Assembly: GCA_035544955.1 (NCBI GenBank)
Contig: DASZZN010000005.1
Location: 107,322 to 171,321 of the forward strand
Direction of reading: 5' to 3'
Source of the DNA: Candidatus Dormiibacterota bacterium
GTDB taxonomy: Bacteria > Chloroflexota > Dormibacteria > CF-121
DNA: 64,000 nucleotides
The notes under the pieces are model-generated. The model was not told where the DNA came from. It saw only the letters and a program-made list of their open reading frames with translations, and did not search any database. The position numbers and the translations under genes are program-made. This document shows, piece by piece, positions 47,744 to 56,367 of the stretch; positions within the stretch are counted from its first letter, which is position 1, and each line of letters begins with the position of its first letter.

Positions 47744-48760
47744 ATGAACCAGCTGAGGCTAACCCGTCGGGATCTTCTGAAGGGAGCGGCGGCTGCCGGC
47801 GGCCTGGCCGCAGCCGGTGCGCTGCTCGGTCCACTTGGCGTTCTGGCTGAACAGGAATCAGACGGTGAATCAATGGCGTTCGGGCCGTGGTCGCCTCCGC
47901 AGCCGATCGCTGAGCTGGCTTCGACGCACAGCGACTACCATCCCGCCATCTCGAGGGACGGGCGAAGCCTTTACTTCACCACCGATCGTGACGCGCCGAG
48001 CTTCCCGGCCGAGATCATGGTCTCGCAACGAGAGGACGACGAGGCACCCTGGGGACCGCCGGTTGCGGTTGATGCCCTCAATCGACAGGGCTTCAACAGC
48101 GGCGTGCCGAACCTCGAGCCCAACGGTCACGTCATCTACTTCAACAGCAATCGTGGAGAAGGCCCGGGCGGCGGCGATCTGTATGTCTCACGGCGCCACG
48201 ACCGGAAAGATGACTTCAGCTGGGAACTGCCAGTTCCACTCCCCGGCCAGCTCAACACGACGGCGAACGAATCCGGCCCAACCTACTTCAAGGAACGTCA
48301 AACCGATGTCGCGAGGCTGTACTTCACCCGATTCAGCGGGAAAGGTAGCCTCGGAGAGGCGAGCCAGGATTGGGATGTCTACTTCAGCCTTCAGGCCGAC
48401 GACGGCAGCTTCGGAGCTGGACAGATCGTCCCCACCCTGAATTCCCCTTACGGACCGCCGTGGTCGCGGGATACGCGCACCGCGATCCGGCGCGACGGGC
48501 TCGAGATGTTCGTGACGACCAACCGTCACGCCGGGCTGGCCACGCCTACGGAGAACATCTGGGTGGCCACTCGCACAGACACCACTTCAGAAGACTGGAC
48601 GATGTCGGTTCAGGCCGACCCCAACCTGAACAGCGGGCAGGGTGACGGTGGGCCGGCGCTGTCATGGGACGGTACGACGCTCTACTTCTTTTCGCAGCGA
48701 ACGGCCAGCGACAAGCCAGGCAAGCGGCAATTGTGGATGAGCACGCGAGAGCGACTCTAG
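47744..48760 (+). CDS. Tat-exported WD40-like/TolB-type beta-propeller protein
   Basis: 338 residues from ATG 47744, with GAGGAG upstream. The twin-arginine signal LTRRDLLKGAAAAGGLAAAG indicates export in folded form. The mature part repeats PD40-type blades: HPAISRDGRSLYFTTDRD, NLEPNGHVIYFNSNRGEG, TAIRRDGLEMFVTTNR and ALSWDGTTLYFFSQR. It is probably a periplasmic or cell-surface scaffold or binding protein; no enzymatic residues can be assigned. Confidence 0.82.
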   Translation: MNQLRLTRRDLLKGAAAAGGLAAAGALLGPLGVLAEQESDGESMAFGPWSPPQPIAELASTHSDYHPAISRDGRSLYFTTDRDAPSFPAEIMVSQREDDEAPWGPPVAVDALNRQGFNSGVPNLEPNGHVIYFNSNRGEGPGGGDLYVSRRHDRKDDFSWELPVPLPGQLNTTANESGPTYFKERQTDVARLYFTRFSGKGSLGEASQDWDVYFSLQADDGSFGAGQIVPTLNSPYGPPWSRDTRTAIRRDGLEMFVTTNRHAGLATPTENIWVATRTDTTSEDWTMSVQADPNLNSGQGDGGPALSWDGTTLYFFSQRTASDKPGKRQLWMSTRERL

Positions 48761-48767
48761 CGGCGAT

Positions 48768-51700
48768 TCACGGAGATGCGAGCAAAGGGCGTACCGCGAT
48801 CTGATCGAGAGCGGGGGAGTCCGATGACTGGTCGTAGGAGTAACGCGTCACGCGCGGGGGAACGACCTCGGCGACGTTCTCCAGCGTGTAGGGAGCGATC
48901 GGCACCACCTGCTCCATCACATAGACGTCGAGTGCCGTCCAGCACTCCGCGCTGCGCGCGTCTCCAAACATCGACATACACTCGTTGATTCGTGCGTCGA
49001 CTGTAGGCACGTCGCTGACGCTGTATCCCCGCGCGCGCAGTTGTTCAGGCGTCGCGCCGAGCAACGCTTCGTTCCGAGGTCCGGACAGATCGCTGGGGAA
49101 GGTCGATGACGCGCTCATGAAGCTCGGCGCCAATCCTTCAGTGAGATAAATCCCGACCCGCTTTTCAGGACTTGTCGGAAAAGGCATCCCGACCACGACG
49201 TCAAGGTTGATCCCGAGCTCGCTCAGATCGGCCGCGATCATCCGTCCCAGCATTGGAAAACCGCCGAGCTCGGGAAACGGACCGGTGGCGCCTTTCCGCG
49301 CGACCGCCAGCACGTGCGTGCAGATCGGAACGGAACAGCGACCGATATGTTGCGGGTCGTACCGCGAGAGCTTCATCTCCCGGCTTGCCAGCTCGAGGTT
49401 GCCCGCCGCTGCGTCGGTCGCATAAGGGTCGTAGTTGCTGAGCGCACCCGCCTCCAGGCTGTCGGGCACGTAGTGGGTCGCGACGGTGCCGGCCAGGCCG
49501 CCTCCATGCGCATTGGTCAGCGCGCGTTTGTTGATGACGTAGTTCACCGCGCGCCGCACGTGGACGTCGTCGAAGGGGGGAACCGCCAGGTTCATCATCA
49601 CGGTACGGAGGAAGTCGCGCGACTGGACGTCGATGTGGCCGAGGTTGGCGTCCGACTGCACGGATTGGAGCAGCGAGGGCGCGAGTTGCGGCGGCGGAGA
49701 GGCGCGCATGATCAAGTCTGCCTTGCCACCCTCCAGCAGGCGCGCCGCCTCAGCGTCCGACATACCGATCGCGAACTCGATACGGTCGACGAACGCGGGG
49801 CGCACGGGATCCATCTCTGGCTTCCACGAGGGATTCCGCACCAGCGTCAAGGAGCTGCCCAAACGGAAATTGCTGATCATGTAAGGGCCCGATGCCACGA
49901 GGAACGGTCCATAGCCGGCATCGTGGCCGCTCGCCATGCCCAGGGGCTCCGCAACATCACCGGATCTGGGTGGAGTGGGCGCGCTCTGCGTGAGAGCGAA
50001 ACGCGCTGCCAGGTCACCGGCGGGCTGGTTGAGTCGGACCGTGAGCGTGTATCGGTCGGGCGTTGAGAGTCCCGCGATGGTGGCGACGTCCTGTGAGCGG
50101 TAGGCGTCAAAGCCCTCGATCACCGAGTAGACGTCGGCTCGATTGCCGGCTAGGCGAGCGTCTCGCATGAGCGCACGCACGATGTCGGCTGAGATGATGT
50201 CCGAGTGTTCCATCGGTGGGGCGTACTTCATCCCCGGCCGGATCCGGAAGGTCCAGGTCCGGCCATCCGCGGAGACCTGAGGCCACCCCTGCGCGAGGTC
50301 GGGGTGCAGGTCGGCGCCGCCGTCCTGGTATGGGCGTCCCGGATGGGTGAATAGCGTTCGAACCAGACAGCAGCGAAGCAGCTCAGCCGAATCCAGCCCG
50401 TTGGCCAGCTGCGGATCCAGAGCAGAAGGTCGCGGGTCCGGGTTGGCCAGGTCCGAGATGCTCCAGCCTGGGATGACGACTCGCAGGGTCCCGCCACGAG
50501 CTGCGAGCTGAGATGGTGCCACGGCGCTTGGCGTGGCCTGGATGTGCGCCGACACCCAGACGTTAGGCCCATCGGATCCGATCCCTTCCGCGACGCCCCT
50601 CAACGCAACCGTCGACACGCGAGCGCTGTTCGGGTCGATCCTGGCGACACCGCCGGCAACACCTTTCGAGACCCAGACGGCCCCGGCGCCGATCGTGATG
50701 TCAGACGGAGCGGCTCCAACAGGAATCTCAAGGGTCGCATTGGTGGCCGGAGTTATGCGCGTGACCAGCTGCGCAGGGTCGCTCGCGACCCAGACGGCGC
50801 CGTGGCCGGCCGCAATCGCGGTCGGCGCGCCTGGCAGCGGAATCGTGGCAACAACCGCGGCTGAGCTGCCGTCGATCCGGGAAAGCGTCCGGTCGACGCC
50901 GTTGCCGACCCACACCGTATCCCCGCTGACGGCGATGGGTTCAGGGCCGTCTCCCACCGGGATCCGAGCCGTCACTCGCTCGGTCAAGGGGCTGATCCGA
51001 TAGACGGCGTTGTCGTTCTTGTCCGTGACCCAGACCGCGTTCGCGCCAAAAGCGATGCCCTGGAGGCCGCTCGCAACTTCGATCGGCGCACCAAACAGTT
51101 GTGCTTTGGGATCAAAGCGGAACACGGATTTTGAGCCGTACGCTGTCGCCACCCAAACGGCATGGTCTCCGATTGCAATGCCTACCGGGGGTGCGCCATT
51201 CGTGATGCCGTAGGTCGTGACCTGCTGCGAACGCGGGTCAATGCGTTTGAGCGTTCGCCCAATGTAGCTGATCTGCCAGACATAGCCGTCGCCAACGGCA
51301 ATCTGACTGCCGCGCGTGCCGGTCGGGATGGTCTGGATCAGCCGCATCGTCGTGGCATCGAGCTGCGAGATGCCGTCAACGGGCGTCGGGAGTGCCGCGG
51401 CCGGTCGGCTCATGACGTACGCGAGTCCGCCGCCGCTGAGGAGCAGCGCGGCCGCCACGATCAAGGTCAGCGCTCGAAGTCGCGGTTCGACGAGGAGCCT
51501 TCGTCGCCGGAGCGGAGCCGGAATGGTGACGACCGCCTCCGCCTGGCTCGGAGCCGAATGGCCGTTGACCTGCGTCGCCCAGGCGGCAATCTGGCTGCGG
51601 GTATGGAAGCCCAGCTTGTTGCGGATCTGTTCGACGTGGTATTCGGCGGTGCGCTCGCTGACGAACAGCTTCTCCGCGATCTGCCGATTGGTCAGGCCCT

Positions 51701-51827
51701 GAGCGACGAGGTTCGCGACTTCCTGCTCGCGGCGGGTCAGCGGCCGTGCAGGGCTGCTGGCGTCGTGTCGAGCGGCGCCTATCGGACGGACCTCGTCCGA
51801 AACCCTCTTCGTGGGAGCCCTCCGCAC
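48768..51827 (-). CDS. LuxR-type regulator fused to a TM helix, beta-propeller and solute-binding domain
   Basis: 1019 residues from GTG 51827. Residues about 28-88 are a LuxR/GerE helix-turn-helix (LTRREQEVANLVAQGLTNRQ, ERTAEYHVEQIRNKLGFHTR). One membrane helix follows (about 117-140, LTLIVAAALLLSGGGLAYVM). The outer part starts with YVTN-like propeller repeats (each with AVWVATAYG, AVWVTDKND, TVWVGNGVD or similar; about 150-455). From about 465 to 1000 it is an oligopeptide-type solute-binding domain (SBP_bac_5): GRTWTFRIRPGMKYAPP, GPYMISNFRLGSSLTLVRNP, VRRAVNYVINKRALTN. The architecture suggests a membrane-bound one-component regulator that senses an external ligand and binds DNA directly. 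The frame is unbroken across all junctions. Confidence 0.88.
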   Translation of the reverse strand: MRRAPTKRVSDEVRPIGAARHDASSPARPLTRREQEVANLVAQGLTNRQIAEKLFVSERTAEYHVEQIRNKLGFHTRSQIAAWATQVNGHSAPSQAEAVVTIPAPLRRRRLLVEPRLRALTLIVAAALLLSGGGLAYVMSRPAAALPTPVDGISQLDATTMRLIQTIPTGTRGSQIAVGDGYVWQISYIGRTLKRIDPRSQQVTTYGITNGAPPVGIAIGDHAVWVATAYGSKSVFRFDPKAQLFGAPIEVASGLQGIAFGANAVWVTDKNDNAVYRISPLTERVTARIPVGDGPEPIAVSGDTVWVGNGVDRTLSRIDGSSAAVVATIPLPGAPTAIAAGHGAVWVASDPAQLVTRITPATNATLEIPVGAAPSDITIGAGAVWVSKGVAGGVARIDPNSARVSTVALRGVAEGIGSDGPNVWVSAHIQATPSAVAPSQLAARGGTLRVVIPGWSISDLANPDPRPSALDPQLANGLDSAELLRCCLVRTLFTHPGRPYQDGGADLHPDLAQGWPQVSADGRTWTFRIRPGMKYAPPMEHSDIISADIVRALMRDARLAGNRADVYSVIEGFDAYRSQDVATIAGLSTPDRYTLTVRLNQPAGDLAARFALTQSAPTPPRSGDVAEPLGMASGHDAGYGPFLVASGPYMISNFRLGSSLTLVRNPSWKPEMDPVRPAFVDRIEFAIGMSDAEAARLLEGGKADLIMRASPPPQLAPSLLQSVQSDANLGHIDVQSRDFLRTVMMNLAVPPFDDVHVRRAVNYVINKRALTNAHGGGLAGTVATHYVPDSLEAGALSNYDPYATDAAAGNLELASREMKLSRYDPQHIGRCSVPICTHVLAVARKGATGPFPELGGFPMLGRMIAADLSELGINLDVVVGMPFPTSPEKRVGIYLTEGLAPSFMSASSTFPSDLSGPRNEALLGATPEQLRARGYSVSDVPTVDARINECMSMFGDARSAECWTALDVYVMEQVVPIAPYTLENVAEVVPPRVTRYSYDQSSDSPALDQIAVRPLLASP

Positions 51828-51857
51828 TCATTGTGACATGCGCCGTAAGCCCTGTTT

Positions 51858-51907
51858 CGTGCGTCTGATGGGCGGAATTCATGAACCGCACATCGGAGGA
51901 ACTCGAA
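51858..51907 (+). promoter_or_regulatory. Duplicated 5' region, copy 1 (L,D-transpeptidase)
   Basis: GTTTCGTGCGTCTGATGGGC followed by GGAATTCATG and, further on, CGGAGGAACTCGA before ATG 51908. A near-identical block precedes the C39 peptidase gene at 52650-52702. A spacing of 17 nt separates GTTTCG from ATTCAT, so this may be a promoter, but the role is inferred. Confidence 0.5.
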
Positions 51908-52576
51908 ATGGCCGCTACGCAACCGACCCGCAATCATTCGTTTCGTCTCGGACGCACATTGGCGATGCTGGGCATCGCGCTGGCATTGGTCACGGGTGTC
52001 TTCGCCGCCCGGGCGGCGGCGTCGCTCGCCCAACCCGGCCCCGACTATGGGTGGGCCGGGTCTCCGCTGGCGGCCGCCCCGTCGGACACGTCGCCCGTCC
52101 CCACGCCGGATCCGACGCTAACGCCGGACCCGACTTTGGCGCCGACGCCGACGCCGGCGCCCACACCAACGCCGGATCCTCGGCAAACCGGAAAGGTGAT
52201 CGTCGTTTCGATCGCCCAGCAGCGGCTGGTCGCGTACCAGGACGGCGCGGCCGTGCTCACCTCGAACGTGGCAACCGGCATGCCGGCCCTTCCTACGCCG
52301 ACCGGCACCTTCCACATCATGAGCAAGTCGTCGCCGTACAAGTTCGTCTCGCCCTGGCCGCGCGGTAACCAGTACTGGTACCCGACCGAGTGGGTCTCCT
52401 ACGCGATGCTCTTCGCCGATGACGGCTACTTCCTACACGACGCGCCCTGGCGGACTGTATGGGGCGCCGGCGCAAACCTGACCCACGGGAGCCACGGCTG
52501 CATCAACGTTCCGAAAGCGGCGATGGCCACCCTGTACGGCTGGGCGACCGACGGCACGACCGTGATCGTCGAATAA
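51908..52576 (+). CDS. L,D-transpeptidase (YkuD family), secreted
   Basis: 222 residues from ATG 51908, 7 nt after GGAGGA. A signal/anchor helix (LGRTLAMLGIALALVTGVFA) is followed by a proline/threonine/aspartate repeat linker (PTPDPTLTPDPTLAP) of the wall-spanning kind. The YkuD domain then begins at KVIVVSIAQQRLVAYQDGAA. The catalytic motif HGSHGCINVP gives His196 and nucleophile Cys198. It cross-links peptidoglycan by 3-3 bonds or attaches proteins to the wall. A strong terminator ends the unit. Confidence 0.93.
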   Translation: MAATQPTRNHSFRLGRTLAMLGIALALVTGVFAARAAASLAQPGPDYGWAGSPLAAAPSDTSPVPTPDPTLTPDPTLAPTPTPAPTPTPDPRQTGKVIVVSIAQQRLVAYQDGAAVLTSNVATGMPALPTPTGTFHIMSKSSPYKFVSPWPRGNQYWYPTEWVSYAMLFADDGYFLHDAPWRTVWGAGANLTHGSHGCINVPKAAMATLYGWATDGTTVIVE

Positions 52577-52594
52577 CCGCGAACGCTGACTCTC

Positions 52595-52626
52595 GGGAGG
52601 CGCTTTTCCCCGGCGCCTCCCTTTTT
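52595..52626 (+). terminator. Rho-independent terminator after the L,D-transpeptidase
   Basis: A perfect 9-bp stem GGGAGGCGC/GCGCCTCCC with a 9-nt loop is followed directly by TTTTT. It is among the clearest intrinsic terminators in the window. Confidence 0.88.
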
Positions 52627-52649
52627 GTCTTCCTGCGCCGCAACCCCGG

Positions 52650-52702
52650 TTTCGCGCGTCTGATGGGCGGAACTTATGCGGCATTCGTCGGAGGAACGCG
52701 AC
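52650..52702 (+). promoter_or_regulatory. Duplicated 5' region, copy 2 (C39 peptidase)
   Basis: GTTTCGCGCGTCTGATGGGC followed by GGAACTTATG and CGGAGGAACGCGAC before ATG 52703. It matches the region before the L,D-transpeptidase over about 55 nt and lies after that gene's terminator, so it probably provides an independent but co-regulated promoter. Confidence 0.5.
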
Positions 52703-53587
52703 ATGAAAGAAGTCAACTCGACTCGCAAGCGATCGATATTCAACCGGCCCCGGCGGATCGCCTTGGCCGCTGGCGTATTGGTAGCCGGCTTCCTGGCCGG
52801 CGGCTGGTTCGCCTACGCGCTGCCGAATCAGCCGAGCACCCGCACGGTGCTGGCGGATACGGGCGCCACGCCGACGCCCGTCAGCACACCTGTCGCCACG
52901 CCGACACCTGACGCGACCCCGGCCCCGACGGTGGTCCCGACCGTAGTGCCGACTGTTGCACCGACGGACCCGCCCGTGGTTCGGCCGCCGCAGACGACCT
53001 TCACGATCGCGGTGCCGGTCATCCGCCAAACGATGGTGCTGGACTGCGAGACGGCCGCGCTCCAAATGGGGCTGGCGACCTACGGCTATTACTACAGCCA
53101 GGACACGCTGTTCGCCCGCGAGAATGCGGACCTGCGGGCGCCCGTGATGGGACCCAACCACACCGTTCTGCAGTGGGGCGATCCGTACACGAACTTCGTC
53201 GGCAACGTCAACGGCAGCGACTGGACCCCGACTGGTTACGGCGTCTACTACCCGGTCATCCTCAAGATGGCGCGCGACATCGGCCTGACGAACGCCTATG
53301 GCGGCGAGGGAATGTCCGCGGCGACGATCTACGATGCGCTCTCCACCGGACACGCCGTCGAGGTCTGGATCGAAACCAACTGGACCCGCCCCGGCGTCGG
53401 GACATGGACAGCATGGGACGGCCGAAAGATTCGCTACTCGTACGCCGAGCACGCGGTGACGTTGAGCGGTGTCTCACCCAACCAGGTTCGCGTCAACGAC
53501 CCGCTGCACGGCACGCAGTACTGGGTCAGCAAGGCGACCTTCGAAACCTCATGGGCCGACTTCAACAACATGGCGGTGGTGTTCTGA
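52703..53587 (+). CDS. C39-family cysteine peptidase-like protein, cell wall-associated
   Basis: 294 residues from ATG 52703, with GGAGGA upstream. A membrane anchor (IALAAGVLVAGFLAGGWFAY) precedes a low-complexity linker of Thr, Pro, Val and Asp. The catalytic domain carries the nucleophile in VLDCETAALQMGL (Cys115), a histidine in YAEHAVTLSG (His250) and Asn265/Asp266 in VNDPLHG, the C39_2 pattern. It may cleave peptidoglycan peptides or secreted proteins. Its stop overlaps the next gene's start (TGATG). Confidence 0.85.
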   Translation: MKEVNSTRKRSIFNRPRRIALAAGVLVAGFLAGGWFAYALPNQPSTRTVLADTGATPTPVSTPVATPTPDATPAPTVVPTVVPTVAPTDPPVVRPPQTTFTIAVPVIRQTMVLDCETAALQMGLATYGYYYSQDTLFARENADLRAPVMGPNHTVLQWGDPYTNFVGNVNGSDWTPTGYGVYYPVILKMARDIGLTNAYGGEGMSAATIYDALSTGHAVEVWIETNWTRPGVGTWTAWDGRKIRYSYAEHAVTLSGVSPNQVRVNDPLHGTQYWVSKATFETSWADFNNMAVVF

Positions 53588-54615
53588 TGATCGCCACCCA
53601 CACGATCGGTGCAGGCACGCTGGTTGCCTGCACCGACCCCGTCATCTGGGACGCCTTCGTGTCGGCCGCCAGCGACGGCTCGATCCTCCAGTCCTGGGCC
53701 TGGGGCGAGTTAAAGGCCCGGTACGGTTGGGAGCCGACCCGATACCTCTGGACTCGTGAGGGCCGGGTGCGCGGTGCCATCTCGGTACTCCGCAAGCAAC
53801 TCCCTGGCGGTCTTGCGATGCACTACGCGCCGCGTGGGCCTGTCCTCAACAAACAATTTGCTGAGTGGCCACTGCTCTGGGATCAGCTACGGCGCCGGTT
53901 GGCCTTGCAAGGTGGCACGGTTCTCAAGGTTGACCCGGAGTGGCCCGATCAGGGTCAGTACGTTCTGCAATTTACTGGCGCTCGACCCACCCATTCGATT
54001 CAGCATGAGGCGACCGCCCTGGTCGATCTGCGCGGTGGGGAAGGGGTGTTCGAGCGGATGAGCGCCTCAGCGCGGCGCAACATGCGACAGGCGGCGCGCG
54101 CCGGCGTCATCGTCCAATCCAGCGTTCAGCTCGATGCGCTCGACCGCTTCTACCAGATGCTCGCGGCCACCGCGGACCGGCAGGAGTTCACCATCCGCCC
54201 GCGCAGCTACTATCGCGACCTCTTTCAGGCCTTTGGAGATTCGGCCCGCGTCTATCTCGCCACCAACCAAGGGGTCACCATCGCCGGCAGCGTGATCGTG
54301 AACTACGGCGACCGCCTCATCTATCTATTCAGTGGGAGCAGCGACGAGGGCCGCCGCCTGAAGGCGCCCTACCTCATTCAGCAACATGTCATCCGGGATG
54401 GCCAGGCGCTCGGCTGCCGAACCTACGACCTCTGGGGCATCCCGATCGACCCGCAGTCCGGAGATCCGGGGTGGGGTTACGCGCACTTCAAGGCGATGCT
54501 GGGTGGCGTCCCCGTCACGTTTGCCGGCTCCTGGGACCTTCCCGTGAAGCGGCCCCTGGCCGCGGCCTACCATCTCGCGGAGCGCGTCCTCGCCCGGCCG
54601 GCGGTGGCGGTGTAG
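53587..54615 (+). CDS. FemAB/FemX-type aminoacyltransferase
   Basis: 342 residues from ATG 53587, which overlaps the preceding stop. It is of the GNAT-like Fem family: SILQSWAWGELKARYGWEP at the start, then MSASARRNMRQAARAGVIVQ and YLFSGSSDEGRRLKAPYLIQ, and near the end CRTYDLWGIPIDPQ. Family members add amino acids from aminoacyl-tRNA to the lipid II peptide stem, building interpeptide bridges. Coupling to the C39 peptidase and nearness to the L,D-transpeptidase indicate a wall-modification role. Confidence 0.88.
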   Translation: MIATHTIGAGTLVACTDPVIWDAFVSAASDGSILQSWAWGELKARYGWEPTRYLWTREGRVRGAISVLRKQLPGGLAMHYAPRGPVLNKQFAEWPLLWDQLRRRLALQGGTVLKVDPEWPDQGQYVLQFTGARPTHSIQHEATALVDLRGGEGVFERMSASARRNMRQAARAGVIVQSSVQLDALDRFYQMLAATADRQEFTIRPRSYYRDLFQAFGDSARVYLATNQGVTIAGSVIVNYGDRLIYLFSGSSDEGRRLKAPYLIQQHVIRDGQALGCRTYDLWGIPIDPQSGDPGWGYAHFKAMLGGVPVTFAGSWDLPVKRPLAAAYHLAERVLARPAVAV

Positions 54616-54655
54616 CCATGCGGCAGCGATTTGCGACAATCACGTCCACGATCCG

Positions 54656-55186
54656 ATGGCTGGGGAGCAAACCACCTTATTACGCGATGCCGTCGCGGGC
54701 GATGAACGCGCCTTCGATGCGCTCATTGGTCCTTTGGTGGACCCCGGCTACAAGCTGGCCGTCAGCATCCTCGAAAACCGCGAAGAGGCCGAAGACGCCG
54801 TGCAGGAGGCGACCATCAAGGCCTGGCGCAACCTTCACCAGCTCAAGGACGCGAGCGTGGCCAAGTCCTGGTTCTTCACGATCGTCGCGAATCAGTGCCG
54901 GTCGGTCCGGCGGAGCCGGTGGTGGTCGGTGGTGAAGCTCGCGGCGCCGGAGCAGCCGAAGAGCGGTCCGGAGGATGAGGCGGTGCAGCGCACCGACCTC
55001 GAGCGTGCCCTGCGCACCCTCAGTCCGGACGATCGGCTCGCCCTGTATCTTCGCTACTACATGGACCTGCCGCTGAACGAGGTGGCGTCGGTCCTCGGCG
55101 TCTCGGAGACGGCCGCCAAGTCGCGGATCCACCGCGCCGCGCAGGGATTGAGACCGGCGGTCGACGTCCCCGAGGGGGTGACCTGA
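54656..55186 (+). CDS. ECF-type RNA polymerase sigma factor
   Basis: 176 residues. Region 2 is at residues 10-80 (VAGDERAFDALIGPLV, ENREEAEDAVQEATIKAWRN, AKSWFFTIVANQCRSVRRS) and region 4 at 112-165 (RTLSPDDRLALYLRYYMDLP, LNEVASVLGVSETAAKSRIH). It lacks regions 1 and 3, as ECF factors do. The next gene starts in its stop codon (TGATG) and encodes a membrane-anchored protein that may be its anti-sigma factor. Confidence 0.92.
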   Translation: MAGEQTTLLRDAVAGDERAFDALIGPLVDPGYKLAVSILENREEAEDAVQEATIKAWRNLHQLKDASVAKSWFFTIVANQCRSVRRSRWWSVVKLAAPEQPKSGPEDEAVQRTDLERALRTLSPDDRLALYLRYYMDLPLNEVASVLGVSETAAKSRIHRAAQGLRPAVDVPEGVT

Positions 55187-56367
55187 TGGCCGACTTCGAA
55201 GACAAGGTCAAGGCGGCGTTCGACGCCGAGTTCGAGCGCAACCGCCCGCGACCGGGCTTGCGTGGACGCGTCATCGCGAACGCGGTCGCCACTCCCCGTG
55301 TCCAGCGCCGGGGCTTTGGCGCCTGGCTGACACCGCCGCGCCTGGCCCTCGCCGGTACCGCCGCCGCGGTTCTCGTCGTGGCCGGCGTCGGTCTCCGCGT
55401 CGCCACGCAGGGCGGCCCGCCCGTCGCTGTGAAGCCGACGCCGACCTCGTCGCCGTCGGTGCTGGCGTTCGGCAAGCTGCCACCGCCAGGGCTCCATCCT
55501 CCGCTGGGACTCGGAGCCGGGGGCGGGAGCCCTTCCACGGTTATTCCCTACTTTGGCCCGGCGACGATGACGTGGTCGGGACTACTGCCAAAGGTCCCGC
55601 CTGCAGCACCGGTCTATCGCTCCACCGTGCCGACGGCGGCCGATGCTGACGCATTCGCCGCACGACTTGGTGCCACGCTGCAGCCGTCTTCGCCGAAGGA
55701 GCCCGACAGGATCTATCGGGGACCCAACGCCTACCAGATGCGGATTTCGTTGGAGGATCCCGTTGCCGGAGAACCGACCTACCGGATCATCCGCCAAAGC
55801 GGCTCTAGCCCGAGCCGGCCGTTTACAGAGGCCGCGGCCCATGCGGCCGCCGACGCCGAACTGACAAGGCTTGGCCTGGTGCCGTTCTGGAGCTCGACTG
55901 TCCAGGTGTCACGGCTCAACGAATCCGGTGACCAACCATTGATCTTCCTCGTCCAGTATCAGCGCGCGTTCGCACTCGGTGGTGGCGTCGTCGCCCTCGA
56001 AGTCGATGGTAACGGCGACCCTTCCGGCATCCAGGTGCTGGTGGACTCGGCTGGCCAAATCCTGGAGATTACCGGGGTCCTCCGGCAGGCCGAGGAGCCG
56101 GCGACCTACCCGCTGCAACCTCCGTCGGCGGTGGTGAATGCCGCCGTCACCGCCACGCCTGCTGTGAGCGCCAATCCAAGTCCTGTGCCGGCTGTCACGC
56201 TTACCAAAGTGACGCTCGTCTACACGACGGTCAGCGCCAACGGCATCGGTTACCTCGTGCCCGCCTACCTTTTCACCGGCACGTTCGAGCTGAGCGGCGC
56301 CCAGCTTGAGAAGCGGGTCCTCGTTCCCGCCCTCGCACCTCGCGCCATCGCCGCATCGTTGCCGTGA
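55186..56367 (+). CDS. Membrane-anchored protein, candidate anti-sigma partner
   Basis: 393 residues. The cytoplasmic N-terminus (about 45 residues, FEDKVKAAFDAEFERNRPRP) is charged and helical. A single membrane helix (PRLALAGTAAAVLVVAGVGL) follows, then an extracytoplasmic region with Pro/Ser/Thr linkers and beta-rich parts (AYQMRISLEDPVAGEPTYRI, IFLVQYQRAFALGGGVVALE). The layout, and its overlap with the ECF sigma gene, fit an anti-sigma factor. No zinc (HxxxCxxC) motif is seen in the head, so this remains inference. Confidence 0.7.
   Translation: MADFEDKVKAAFDAEFERNRPRPGLRGRVIANAVATPRVQRRGFGAWLTPPRLALAGTAAAVLVVAGVGLRVATQGGPPVAVKPTPTSSPSVLAFGKLPPPGLHPPLGLGAGGGSPSTVIPYFGPATMTWSGLLPKVPPAAPVYRSTVPTAADADAFAARLGATLQPSSPKEPDRIYRGPNAYQMRISLEDPVAGEPTYRIIRQSGSSPSRPFTEAAAHAAADAELTRLGLVPFWSSTVQVSRLNESGDQPLIFLVQYQRAFALGGGVVALEVDGNGDPSGIQVLVDSAGQILEITGVLRQAEEPATYPLQPPSAVVNAAVTATPAVSANPSPVPAVTLTKVTLVYTTVSANGIGYLVPAYLFTGTFELSGAQLEKRVLVPALAPRAIAASLP

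Noticed and set aside
53173..53586. N-terminal 138-codon extension of the Fem-type protein
   Set aside because: It overlaps the C39 peptidase in another frame and is Arg/His-rich; the ATG overlapping the peptidase stop is the natural start.
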